The translations under genes were made by a program, and so were the position numbers. A stretch of 64,000 nt of DNA from JBBECJ01 sp963763325 (GTDB taxonomy: Bacteria > Chloroflexota > Chloroflexia > Thermomicrobiales > CFX8): assembly GCA_963763325.1 (NCBI GenBank), contig CAVXOL010000020.1:1-64000 (forward strand), given 5' to 3'. Below are positions 54,801 to 64,000 of the stretch, one piece after another. The first letter of the stretch is position 1; every line of letters starts with the position of its first letter. The notes under the pieces were generated by a model. That model ran no database searches and had not been told where the DNA came from. It saw only the letters and a program-made list of their open reading frames with translations.

Positions 54801-57112
54801 TCAGGCCAGCCCGTGCCGGACGGCATAGGCTGCGGCAGCCGTCCGCGACTCCAGCCCGAGCTTATTCAGGATGCTGGCGACATGGTTGGCCACCGTGTGC
54901 TGGCTGATGAACAACTCGGCCGCGATCGATGGGTTCGAGTTCCCATCAACGATCAACCGCAACACGTCCAGCTCGCGTTCGCTCAACACTGACCGTACGG
55001 TTGCTGCCGGTTCGTCCAACTCAGCGACACCACTGATTGCCAACTCAATCGCATCCTCCAGCGACATGCGCTGTCCGGCTAGCCATTCGGCATCGAACGC
55101 CTGCTCATCAAGCTCCGCGCGGACAGTCCGGATAGAAAGGTCATGTAGCGGCACCGAGGTTGAAATGATCGGAGTTCGAATACGCCTTCGAAGCTGATCC
55201 GCCGCGCCGAGGAGTTGAGCGGCGCGGCGTGGCTGGTGCAGTCCAGCCGCGACGCCAGCCAACCCCTCGATGAGGTGGGATATCGGCAGGATCTCGTCAG
55301 CCTGTTGATACCAGCGCAGGCTCACGGAGAACATCTCCTGTGCCTGGGTCAGATTCCCCTGTCGCAACGCAATATCCCCCAACTCGCCCTGCCATGTCAC
55401 AACGGCATCAAGATCGCCGTTGCGGAGGTCGCGTTCCAGACCCTGGTTGGTCAGGTTGGCCGCCAACTCCAGATCGCCCTGCGCGATGGCGACACCGACC
55501 ATATTGGCGATCGTGTAGCTCATCACCCATGGATAGACGATCGACCGCTGGATATGCAGACTCTCCTCGTACAGTCGCATCGCCAACGGATAGTCGCCGG
55601 AGAAATGCGCCGCCCGGCCCAGACCGTGTAACGCACCCAGGCTCCCGACCTGGTCACCCGCCTGTTGAAACAGATCGAATGCCTCCTGCGCGCACGCTCG
55701 CCCGTGCTCGTAGTCACCCAGGAACACGGCCAGCGTCCCAAGATGGCTGAGGGCCCAGGCACGCTCCAATGACGGCGTTGAGCACGCCGCCAGTGCTCGC
55801 TCAAGCCAGCGTCGTCCTTCAGTCCAGTGGTCGGCGATATGCCAGTAGAAACCGAGCTTCGCCACGATCCTGATCGCCGCGGCTGAATCGTGCTCCAGCG
55901 CCCAGTCGAGCGCGACACGCAGGTTGTCGTGCTCAGCCTTCACGTCCGCAATCCACAGATGCACCACTGCTGGCGACATGTCCTCCCAGGCGAGCCGGTC
56001 GAGCCGTTGCAGGTACCAGGCAACGAACCGGCGCATGACATGCTGGCGATCGGCATCGGCGAGCCGCTCCTGCCCGTACTCGCGGACCGTGCTGAGGATC
56101 GTGAACCGCGCGTGATCGGCGCCATCCGTGTGCTCCATCCGGCGCACGAGGCTGTGGTCGAGCAGCGCGTTCAAGCTGTCAAGGACCGGGGCGCCAGTCT
56201 CGCAGATCGCCTCGATTGCCTCGATCGTCCAGCCTCCCGCGAAGACAGACAACTGATAGAACAGCGTCCGATCTTCCTGACTGAGCAGGTTGTCACTCCA
56301 GGTGATCGTGTTACGCAACGTCTGCTGGCGGGTTGGCGCGTCGCGTGGTCCGCCGGTCAGTAGCGACAATGGGTGCTCCAGGCGGGCTAGCAGTTCGACG
56401 GGCGGAAACGCCTTGCAGCGTGCGGCCGCCAGTTCGATCGCCAGTGGGAGCCCGTCCAACCGGTGACAGATGGCAGCGATCGCGGCCGTGTTCGCTGGTG
56501 TTACAACGAAGCTCGGTTGAATGGCGCGCACCCGCTCGATAAACAGCATTGCGGCAGGCGAGGCGGTCAGGTCATCGGGAGAAAGCTGATCTGCCGATGC
56601 CGGCAAGCCAAGCGGCGTGACCGGATACTCGCGCTCGCCATAGACGTGCAGCGCAATCCGGCTGGTGGCCAGAATCGCGAGATTCGGACACCGTGCCAGC
56701 AACTCACCGAGCGACGGCGCTGCCTCCACGACGTGCTCGACGTTGTCGATGACGAGCAGCAGCCGCCGCGAACCGAGCGCCACTGCAAGCCGGTCAAGCG
56801 GCGTCGTGTCCGGTGCTTCAGCAATCCCCAGGGCTGCGGATACTGTTGGGATGACGAGCGTATGGTCGCTGAGTGGGGCAAGCAGCACGAGCGACGACAC
56901 CGTCCAGGAATGCCTCTCGCAGGCGACTCGGCAGCAGCGATCGCCAGCCGCGTCTTGCCGACACCGCCCGGCCCGGTCAGCGTGAGCAGCCGGTCATCGG
57001 CTGGCTCCAGAAGGTCGCAGAGGTCGGTGATCTCACGCTCGCGGCCGATCAACGGGGTCAGCGGAGATGGCAATTGATTGGTTCGCTCAGACGACGATGT
57101 GACGAGCATCAT
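54801..57112 (-). CDS. ATPase-LuxR transcriptional regulator (copy 2, frameshifted)
   Basis: About 770 aa from the tandem ATG at 57112. N-terminus LPSPLTPLIGREREITDLCD, Walker A LTGPGGVGKTRLAIAA. Between 56925 and 56895 two frame changes in about 30 bases join AAAES to LVLLAPLSDHTLVIPTVSAA. Then Walker B RRLLLVIDNVEHVV, TPR-like repeats and a LuxR HTH (LSERELDVLRLIVDGNSNPS, HTVANHVASILNKLGLESRT). Apart from that spot the 699 aa downstream frame is intact. Same architecture as copy 1. Confidence 0.85.
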
Positions 57113-57152
57113 TCGGCTCGCTTCCCCACCCGGTTGCTGACCGCGCACCCGT

Positions 57153-57232
57153 GATATTCCATCTTCGCGAGCGCAATGCAATGTGTCAAGTCATTCAGTT
57201 TGTCGGATACGGAATTGCGTAACAGTTGCCTG
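57153..57232 (-). promoter_or_regulatory. Conserved upstream block of LuxR copy 2
   Basis: Matches 49674-49752 over about 80 bases with only a few differences, including TTGACA, a 17-base spacer and GAAGAT on the minus strand. Probably the copy 2 promoter. Confidence 0.6.
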
Positions 57233-57308
57233 TGCGAACCACCATGTCGGGTCCAGCCGGCTAGCTGGTGGTTGCGGCATCAGCGCAACATCGGACAGCG
57301 TACACGAC

Positions 57309-57337
57309 GGAACGTCCCCGAATCACGAGGACGTTCC
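57309..57337 (-). terminator. Hairpin after the EMNxLP gene (copy 2)
   Basis: GGAACGTCC (57309-57317) and GGACGTTCC (57329-57337), perfect 9-bp stem, 11-base loop, about 30 bases after the end of the minus-strand gene. Homologous to the hairpin at 54197. Confidence 0.65.
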
Positions 57338-57368
57338 TGAAAGGTGTGAGGATTGGATGGTGCGTCGA

Positions 57369-57771
57369 TCAGTTGCGCCCTAGCCGAGGGTCGCCGAATG
57401 GAGGAATCGAATGTCGATTCGCCGCCAGGCAGCTCGTTGATCTCGTTGAAGTGCATGGTCTCGATATGTCTGAACTGTAGACGGCACCAGATCCGCCATC
57501 CGGTTCATCTTGATAAACTGCTGTCGATCGACGGCTCGCATCCGCGCTGGTGATGCATCTGGGAGCTCATTCATCTCTGCGAAGCGGAAGCGTATCGTTC
57601 GTCTTCGGCTCGACAACCGAAGAAATCGGCGCGACTACCGATGGCGATTCGTCGCGAGTCAACGAGACGGCAACGCCGGCCAGGGAGTACGCCCAACAGA
57701 ACGGCGGAGATCGCCGTCACGATCCAGACTGGGTGAACGTGGAAGCGGCGTGTCGTTGATGTTACCTGCAC
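57369..57771 (-). pseudogene. EMNxLP-repeat protein (copy 2), several frameshifts
   Basis: GTG start at 57771 (MQVTSTTRRF), membrane segment WIVTAISAVLLGVL then LAGVAVSLT in another frame, then RFRFAEMNELPDASPA, QQFIKMNRMADLVP and MHFNEINELPGGES in changing frames, and a final PFGDPRLGRN with TGA at 57369 that aligns with the PFSDRRGLPY end of copy 1. The span is 403 bases against 399 in copy 1. At least three or four indels, so it is either decayed or poorly assembled. Confidence 0.65.
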
Positions 57772-57924
57772 GTGGCTTGCTTGTTCCAGTATCGTACGAT
57801 CCTCACACTGCTTGGACAGTTAGAGGATGTGCTCAGAGGCAGGGCATCACATCGGCGGCAAGCCTGATCATTCGTGGGGCGGCCGGCGGTAGTCAGTGTC
57901 GACTTATCGCGGTAAACCGTCAGA

Positions 57925-60305
57925 CTCAGCCCGTACCGAACGGCATACGCGGCAGCCGCCGTCCGCGATTCCAGCCCGAGCTTGTTCAGAATGCTGGCGA
58001 CGTGGTTGGCGACGGTGTGCTGGCTGATGAAGAGCGTCGCGGCAATCTCCTGATTCGTCAGGCCGTCAACGACGAGACGAAGCACCTCTAGCTCTACGCG
58101 CTGAGAGACCAGCCTGATGTGTGGCGAGCAACGACCTGGTGGCTGTAGGACGGACGCTGGATAACCTCCAGCGCATAATCGAGAGATTGGTCGAGCGACA
58201 TTGCGCGACCCGCTCAGCCCATGCGGCGTCCCAGGTCTGCGGGACCAATGCTGCGACTTCAGCGATCGGAACGTAGACGCTGGTAATCCTTGCGCTCCAA
58301 CGGCGGGACTGGTACACCAAAGGCGCTCCCGTAAGTCGGTCGGCAGCGCCAAGGAGGGCTAGCAACACGGTCTGGCTGGTCATCGGTGCGCTGAGAATCC
58401 AGGCAGCATGTCTTCGAGCGTCTGGGCGGCGATCGTGGATCCGCGATAGGGCGTCTGAAGGACGGTCGATGCTCTCCTGGAGCAGAGCCGCGGGCGATCG
58501 GTACATCTCCCTGCGTACATGGCTCCAATCGCTGCGTCGATCGGCAGCGAGCAATGCGATGCCGCTCACATCTCCGGCATCGCGCGCCAGCGCGAGCGCC
58601 TCGTCAAGGAATGCGGCGGCGCGCTCAAAGTCACCAAGTGTCAATGCCAACCGAATCCGAGGTTGCCGAGCCCGGTCACCAACGGAGACATCGATATTGC
58701 GAGATCACGCGCGCAATCCTGGTAGCTCTGTTGATAGAGCCGATCCGCCTGAACGAGATCGCCCTCGAACATCGCGATCCGCGCCAGACCGATACAATGC
58801 TTCCGCGCAGTGCCACGCTGATCATTCAATCGGCTGCGTACATCGACAGGCTTTCCTCGGTCAAGGATCCTGACGCTGCAGCATAATCGCCTTGAGTTAT
58901 CGCGAGGAAGCCTGCAAAGCCACAGCGCGTCCGCCCGCGTCAGTTCCGGAAACCGTGGATATCATTCAGGGCAAGCTCGAACCAGCGGCGCCCTTCGCTG
59001 AAGTATCCACGAGCCATCCAGTAAGGGCTGGTCGCGCGGTTCAGCCTGAGGGCCAGATCAGGCTCGCGCTCCGCGGACCAGCGAAGCGCCGCCCGTAGAT
59101 TGTCGAGTTCGACATCACCGCGCCGTAGCCACGATCAACTGGCTCGACGGACCATTCGAGTCACGCGCTACCCGCTCCATCCAGTCGAGGAAGTAGCTGG
59201 CGTGCCGGCGATGCGTCTCATCACGCTCATCCGGCGTCATACACTCCAGGCCAAACTCACGGATCGTCTCGAGCATGCCGAAGCGCGGTCGCGTCTTCAG
59301 GCTCGTCGGTCGCTGGCGTTCGTGACTCAATCAGGTTGGCCTCTACGCAGCGCGGATCAATCCATCCAGTGATGTCGATCGTCTCGCCATCCCAGCCGGT
59401 ACAGACAGACTCGGCAGCGGCGAGAGTGAAGCCACCCGACGAACACGGCCAGGCGTCGGAACAACTGCCTGCTCAGGCGGATCGAGCAGGTCGTAGCTCC
59501 AGGCGATCGTGTCACGAAGCGTCTGTTGGCGGGTCGGCGCGTCACGCGGTCCGCCGGTCAGCATCGACAACGGATGCTCAAGTCGAGCCAGCAACGCGGC
59601 GGGCGGGAACGCCTTGCAGCGCGCGGCAGCCAACTCGATTGCCAGCGGGAGGCCGTCCAGCCGGCGGCAGATGTCTGCGATCGCGACCGCATTCGCTGCG
59701 GTCACGACGAAGTCCGGCTGGCTGGCGCGCACCCGCTCGACAAAGAGAGTGCGGCAGGCGATCGGTCAGGTCGATCGGGGGACAACGGCGACATCGATCA
59801 CCGGGACGCCAAGCGGCGAGACTGGGAAACTCGCGCTCGCCATAGACATGCAGCGGAATCCGGCTGGTGGCGAGAACCGACGAGATTCGGACAACGCGCC
59901 AGCAACTCACCGAATGCCGGGGCTGCCTCCACCACGTGCTCGACGTTGTCGATGACGAGCAGCAAGCGCTGAGCACCGATGGCCGCCGTCAGCCGGTCGA
60001 TTGGTGTCGTGTCCGGCGCTTCCGCGATTCCCAGCGCCGTGCGTGATCGTTGGGACGACGAGCGTATGGTCTCCAAGTGGAGCAAGCAGCACGAGAACAA
60101 CACCGTCGGGGAACTGACCTCGAGCGCGTTCAGCAGCAGCGATCGCCAGCCGCGTCTTACCAACGCCACCCGGCCCGGTCAGCGTCAGTAGCCGCACCTC
60201 CGGCGATTCGAGCATCGACCGGACAGCCTCCATCTCCGGCTCACGCCCGATCAGCCGCGTCAGCGGCCTGGGGGGTGCGGCGAAGCCGTGCGATGGAATA
60301 GACAC
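57925..60305 (-). pseudogene. ATPase-LuxR regulator (copy 3), heavily frameshifted
   Basis: It starts MSIPSHGFAAPPRPLTRLIG with Walker A LTGPGGVGKTRLAIAAAERA, then in other frames ALGIAEAPDTTPIDRLTAAI, QRLLLVIDNVEHVVEAAPAF, LLARLEHPLSMLTGGPRDAP, FGMLETIREFGLECMTPDER and finally HTVANHVASILNKLGLESRT (LuxR HTH). All blocks of copies 1 and 2 appear in order, but at least eight frame changes occur in 2.4 kb. It resembles copy 2 most closely. Probably a true pseudogene, though assembly error may contribute. Confidence 0.75.
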
Positions 60306-60442
60306 AGGCGGATCTCGGTTCTGTCATGCGCAACGTGGACACTGGCATGATGACGACTCGGTCCGGATACGTCAAGCGCAGATCGAGACGTGCATCGGCA
60401 GGTATCATCAGTGTGGAATGAGGGAGGAATGTTCATTGGCTG

Positions 60443-61246
60443 ATGACGATACAGGACCCGAGCCGTGACCAGGCGCAGGCACAGGCCGAGCTGGAAACGA
60501 CCGAGCAACGACCGGAAATCACCCCACCAACAATCGAGAAGCGCGCGCTGGTCGTCGTCGCCCACCCGGACGACGCCGAGTTCTCCTGCGGCGCGACCGC
60601 CGCCAAGTGGGCGCGAGACGGCTGGGAGGTGTCGTTCCTGATCGTGACCGACGCGACCGGCGGTGGCGACGACCACGCGACCGACGTTGGCCCGGCAGCA
60701 CGGAAAGTGATCGCCGACACGCGCAAGGCCGAGCAGCGGGCCGCCGCCGAGGCGCTTGGCGTTTGCAACGTCGAGTTCCTCGACTACCCAGATGGCCGGA
60801 TCGAACCGACGCTGGAACTGCGCCGCGACATCGTCCGCGTCATGCGCCAGTTGCGGCCGTGGATCGTCGTCTGCCCCAGCCCGGAGCGCCGCTGGGACCC
60901 GTTCTTCATCGGCCGCCACCACCCGGACCACCTGGCCGTCGGCGTCGCGACCTCAGCCGCCGTCTACCCCGCCGTCCGCAACGCCTGGGACTTCCCGGAA
61001 CTGCTTGACGAGGGGCTGCGCGAGTGGCGCGTCCACGAACTCTGGATCGTCGGCGCGCCGATCTCCAACCACTTCGTTGACGTCAGCGACACCGTCGACG
61101 CCAAGATCGAAGCCCTTCGCGCGCACCAGTCGCAACTCGGCCAGCACATGGAGGAAGTCGAGCGCTCTGTCCGCCGTGGCCTTGCGATGATCGGCGCCCG
61201 CCACGGCGTCGCCTCCGCCGAGGAGTTTCACCGCGTCGTTATGTAG
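60443..61246 (+). CDS. PIG-L family deacetylase
   Basis: 267 aa. The zinc-binding signature VVVAHPDDAEFSCGATAAKW (HPDD) and the later HHPDHLAVG supply the metal ligands of the LmbE/PIG-L family, which deacetylate N-acetylglucosaminyl compounds (MshB, BshB, PIG-L). The N-terminal 35 residues are Gln/Glu-rich and probably disordered. No mycothiol or bacillithiol partner gene is nearby. First of two such genes in a row. Confidence 0.88.
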   Translation: MTIQDPSRDQAQAQAELETTEQRPEITPPTIEKRALVVVAHPDDAEFSCGATAAKWARDGWEVSFLIVTDATGGGDDHATDVGPAARKVIADTRKAEQRAAAEALGVCNVEFLDYPDGRIEPTLELRRDIVRVMRQLRPWIVVCPSPERRWDPFFIGRHHPDHLAVGVATSAAVYPAVRNAWDFPELLDEGLREWRVHELWIVGAPISNHFVDVSDTVDAKIEALRAHQSQLGQHMEEVERSVRRGLAMIGARHGVASAEEFHRVVM

Positions 61247-61278
61247 GGAACACGAGTCGGGAGAGCAAGGGCCAAAAG

Positions 61279-61318
61279 CCCCCTCTCCGCGTCGGAGAGG
61301 GGGTTGGGGGTGAGGTCC
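61279..61318. repeat. Hairpin repeat between the PIG-L genes
   Basis: CCCCCTCTCC (61279-61288), loop GCGTC, GGAGAGGGGG (61294-61303), then TTGGGGGTGAGGTCC directly before the GTG start at 61319. The repeat therefore provides the GTGAGG ribosome-site-like sequence of the second gene. Same general type as the 44409 palindrome (GGGGGGTGGGGTCC end). Confidence 0.65.
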
Positions 61319-62041
61319 GTGAACGCCGATCTGGACAAAGTCACATCTGCACGGAGCATCCTGATCGTCGGTGCGCACCCGGACGATCCGGACGCGTTCG
61401 CGGCCGGGACCGTCGCGCGCTGGACGGCAACTGGCGCGCAGGTGCGCTACCTGGTCGTGACGTCGGGTGACAAGGGCGTCCCGAATGACGAGATCAACGA
61501 TCCGACCCGTTTCATCACGATGCGCGAGGAGGAGCAGCGCCGCTCGGCAGCCCTGCTCGGCGCCGAGGAAGTCGTCTTCCTGCGCCACCGCGATGGCGAG
61601 GTGATGGATACGCTGGAGCTGCGCGGCCAGATCGTGCGCGAGATTCGGCGCGCGAAGGCCGACCTGATCGTCACCCACGACCCGCTGACGAGAATGTTTC
61701 GCCAGCACCCCGACCACCGCGCCGTCGGTTTCGCGACGTTGGCGGCGGCCTTCCCCTCCTGCCGGCTCGCCAGCTTCTACCCCGAGCAGATGTCCGATGG
61801 TCTGGAGCCCCACAGTGTACACATGCTGCTGCTCGGTGGCGGCGACCCGACCGATTGGAACCTGTACGTCGACATCAGCGAGACGTTCGAGCGCAAGATC
61901 GACGCGCTCAGCCTCCACGAGAGTCAGGCATCAGCCTTCGTCGGAGGACTCCGTTCCCGCATGACCCAGCGTGCCAAAGATATGGGTGCCCCGGCCGGAC
62001 TTGAGATGGCCGAAGCCTTCACGTTCGTCTGGCTCGACTGA
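61319..62041 (+). CDS. PIG-L family deacetylase
   Basis: 240 aa from GTG 61319 (MNADLDKVTSARSILIVGAH). Signature GAHPDDPDAFAAGTVARWTA: the usual HPDDxE Glu is replaced by an Asp-Ala (PDA), worth noting for the metal site. FRQHPDHRAVG gives the C-terminal His ligand. Only 30% or so alike by eye to the upstream copy. They are adjacent paralogues, possibly acting on different substrates. Confidence 0.86.
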   Translation: MNADLDKVTSARSILIVGAHPDDPDAFAAGTVARWTATGAQVRYLVVTSGDKGVPNDEINDPTRFITMREEEQRRSAALLGAEEVVFLRHRDGEVMDTLELRGQIVREIRRAKADLIVTHDPLTRMFRQHPDHRAVGFATLAAAFPSCRLASFYPEQMSDGLEPHSVHMLLLGGGDPTDWNLYVDISETFERKIDALSLHESQASAFVGGLRSRMTQRAKDMGAPAGLEMAEAFTFVWLD

Positions 62042-62323
62042 CCGCGAGCGAACTCGACAGGCGAGGACGGAGGACAGTCTCATCATCGCCTGTCGAGTTC
62101 GTTCATCGTCACAACGTGCATCTCCGTGTTGGACGCGGTACACTACACTCACGCAAAACATGAGTGGTCCAGCCTGTGTACAAGTCGTTGCCTGCATGCC
62201 GATCCACCCCGGAAGTTGCGGTACCTTCTGTGCCAGATTGTCATGGACGGGAACCACACTCTTCCCATTCACCCTTCAGCATGGTCTGAGTGCCTGCAAC
62301 GACGGTGGCGGAGAGGGGTGAGG

Positions 62324-62947
62324 ATGTCCGAAGCTTCGTTTCCGGTGCAGCTGATTACGCGTAGCCTCGTGACCGCGTTCGAGGCTGGGGCCAGCGAGAT
62401 ACCCTCGCCGGAAGGCCGCGTGCTGATTGGCCAGGTGGCGCTGCGCACGCTGATGGACACGCATCTCGATGAAGAGACGCGCGCTGCGATGAGCGTCTCC
62501 GAGCTGCTGCTCTCGATCACCGAGGATGAGCCACGCGTTCTCGTCCACCACGCGGTCCGCAATCCCGAACCGCCGGATTGGGACTGGTCGTTGGACAGCT
62601 TCCAGATCGGAAAGCGCGGGTACATCGCGTTGATTCTGGGCGAAGAGGACGAGGAGCCGTTCCAGCCGGTATATGGGGCCTGGGAGCCGTTCGAGAGCCA
62701 GATCGCATTTGAGACCTGCTTCGTCGCTGTCTACGAAGCGTACCTCGATCCGATCCTGTTTGGCACCCACGTCTGGCTCGGCAACGGCGTCAATCGCCGT
62801 CTGATGTCTCGCGCCCTCTGGGCCGGCCTCGAACGCGCGGATATTGTCCGATGGGAACAGCTCCGCGATTATGCGCTCCCGCTCGACACCCCGAAAGGCC
62901 GCCGCTCCGTCCTCAACTACTACCTGCGAAACGCACCGGAACCGTAG
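62324..62947 (+). CDS. Hypothetical protein
   Basis: 207 aa from ATG 62324 (MSEASFPVQLITRSLVTAFE) after GGAGAGGGGTGAGG. Acidic, soluble, alpha/beta composition (YIALILGEEDEEPFQPVYGA, FETCFVAVYEAYLDPILFGT). No membrane segment and no family that I can name. The upstream extension to 62126 is unlikely to be translated. Confidence 0.6.
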   Translation: MSEASFPVQLITRSLVTAFEAGASEIPSPEGRVLIGQVALRTLMDTHLDEETRAAMSVSELLLSITEDEPRVLVHHAVRNPEPPDWDWSLDSFQIGKRGYIALILGEEDEEPFQPVYGAWEPFESQIAFETCFVAVYEAYLDPILFGTHVWLGNGVNRRLMSRALWAGLERADIVRWEQLRDYALPLDTPKGRRSVLNYYLRNAPEP

Positions 62948-63014
62948 GCGAGCGACGGTAGCCGTTGGAGTTGGACGGCGCCGTCCAACTCCAACATTTG
63001 GCATCCCCTCGTCT

Positions 63015-63789
63015 CTAGATCGACACCTGCATGAAGCGGTCGATCATGGCGTTGACCTGGTCGGGCACTTCCAGTTGGTTGAAGTGGCCTGCGCCAACGG
63101 TCTGGCCGATCATCACGTGCGGACATGCCTCGCGGAGCCGGTCCAGGTCGGCCAGCGGCACAGCGGCGTTGATCAGCAGGGCTGGAGCCTTGCAGCCGGT
63201 CGCCGAGCCGGCTGTGTCGCAGGTGAAGATCGACTCCATCGCCGAGTGCATGACGTACTGGGGTGCGCTCGCCATATGCTCGACGATCTGTTCCTTACGC
63301 TTGGGGTCATCGGTCGGCAGGAACAGCATGTTGCTGACGAAGCCGCGAGAGACGTTCTGATAGTCCGGACTTCTGAGCCCCTCAACGAACGCGGGAATTT
63401 GAGACGCCAGCGCCTCGGGTGGAACGAGCGGTGCGTCGATCGCGACGACGGCCCCGACGAGGTCCGGGTGGCGTGCAGCCATCTCGAAGGCGACGACACC
63501 GCCCATGCTGTGGCCAACGACGACCGGGCGAGTCGACGCCCAGTTGCTCACAGAGAAAGGCCAGGTCGTCAGCGAAGCCAGCCATCGAGTATTCCTGCTC
63601 CGGCTTGTCGCTGTCGCCGTGGCCGCGCAGATCGACCGAAATTACTCGGTGCTGCTTGCTGAAATGTTCGGCCTGCGGGGTGAAGTAGGTGTGATCGCAC
63701 GTCCAGCCATGGACCAGCAGCATGGGCGGGCTGCCGGATCCCTGCTCCTCATACGCGAGGCGCACGCCATCTCGACTGAGGGCCTGCAT
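63015..63789 (-). CDS. Alpha/beta hydrolase (one frameshift)
   Basis: It begins MQALSRDGVRLAYEEQGSGS and has PPMLLVHGWTCDHTYFTPQA and ISVDLRGHGDSDKPE. At about 63532 one extra base separates LCEQLGVDS from RPVVVGHSMGGVVAFEMAAR (nucleophile Ser). The acid lies in ALLINAAVPLADLDRL and the His in GAGHFNQLEVPDQVNAMI. About 258 aa when repaired; similar to haloperoxidase/esterase-type hydrolases. Substrate unknown. Confidence 0.82.
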
Positions 63790-63942
63790 GGTGAACCTCC
63801 TCGTCTGACATCGTCCGGCTCAATCATCTGTGTTGCCCATGATAGCGCATCTGGTGGCATTGCAGGGACTACTGTTGCCATACGAGCGATGAGTTGCCGC
63901 CCATCTCCTGAACGCAGCTCACGCTGGCCGGCCAACTGGCCG

Positions 63943-64000
63943 CTAGAGAATCCAGCCGCGCTGTCGCTCCCACTCGGCGAGCGCCCGTTCCTGGCTGGGG
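63943..64000 (-). CDS. C-terminal end of a gene entering from the right edge
   Basis: On the minus strand the last 58 bases encode PSQERALAEWERQRGWIL and a TAG at 63943, protein-like sequence that enters the window at 64000. Family cannot be told. Confidence 0.4.
   Translation of the reverse strand, partial: PSQERALAEWERQRGWIL

Noticed and set aside
1..64000. tRNA, rRNA or CRISPR features
   Set aside because: I searched for T-arm GTTCGAATC-like strings, rRNA core motifs and regularly spaced direct repeats and found none that hold up; a dedicated scan (tRNAscan-SE, CRT) would be decisive.

Overview
The window is high-GC and carries no rRNA, tRNA or CRISPR array that I can see. Gene content suggests a Chloroflexota bacterium of the Thermomicrobia/Sphaerobacter type: several large ATPase-LuxR regulators, PAS/GAF histidine kinases, tandem-domain universal stress proteins, PIG-L deacetylases, a giant cadherin-repeat surface protein and small secreted proteins. 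This assignment is inferred from gene content only.

Layout. 0.2-2.7 kb: two IS3-family elements, one inserted in or abutting the other, which cut off the 3' end of a QueC-like gene. 2.6-4.3 kb: what remains of a two-gene cassette (QueC-like PP-loop protein plus a partner starting Met-Gly) that resembles the deazapurine-based anti-phage systems Qat and type IV CBASS. 4.8-8.5 kb: a PAS/GAF histidine kinase and an alpha/beta hydrolase. 8.8-15.5 kb: one giant surface protein (about 13 cadherin-like repeats, beta-helix, C-terminal anchor) split by frameshifts. 16.5-26.7 kb: small proteins, a kinase-like ATPase with a lone receiver, a glycosyltransferase, secreted proteins, a membrane sensor with LuxR output, and gene remnants. 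27-33.9 kb: TraR/DksA protein, SRPBCC protein, AspT-like transporter, a kinase-like and membrane-protein pair, and a methyltransferase behind a perfect palindrome. 34-41.3 kb: CoA-transferase, three tandem universal stress proteins and an OmpR-type two-component system. 41.4-47.3 kb: a candidate non-coding transcript, DUF952, small membrane proteins, then an RNA-modification run (RsmI, a 16S rRNA methyltransferase of the Rmt/ArmA type joined to it through a translated hairpin repeat, and a divergent tRNA-guanine transglycosylase) and an AhpD-like protein. 47.3-60.3 kb: an array of three ATPase-LuxR regulators; two are followed by a small membrane-anchored protein with a short repeated EMNxLP motif. 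The array is interrupted by a solute-binding protein, a UGT-type glycosyltransferase and a GNAT acetyltransferase. 60.4-64 kb: two PIG-L deacetylases, an unknown protein, an alpha/beta hydrolase and the tail of one more gene.

A caution for every reader: more than twenty otherwise well-preserved genes, including tgt and rsmI, are broken by single-base indels, while 34-43 kb is nearly clean. This pattern looks more like uneven assembly accuracy than true gene decay. Exceptions likely to be real damage are the IS-truncated QueC-like gene, the third LuxR copy, the iron-permease remnant and the LuxR fragment near 26.6 kb.

For frameshifted genes I give the whole span or the main fragments and say where the reading frame changes.
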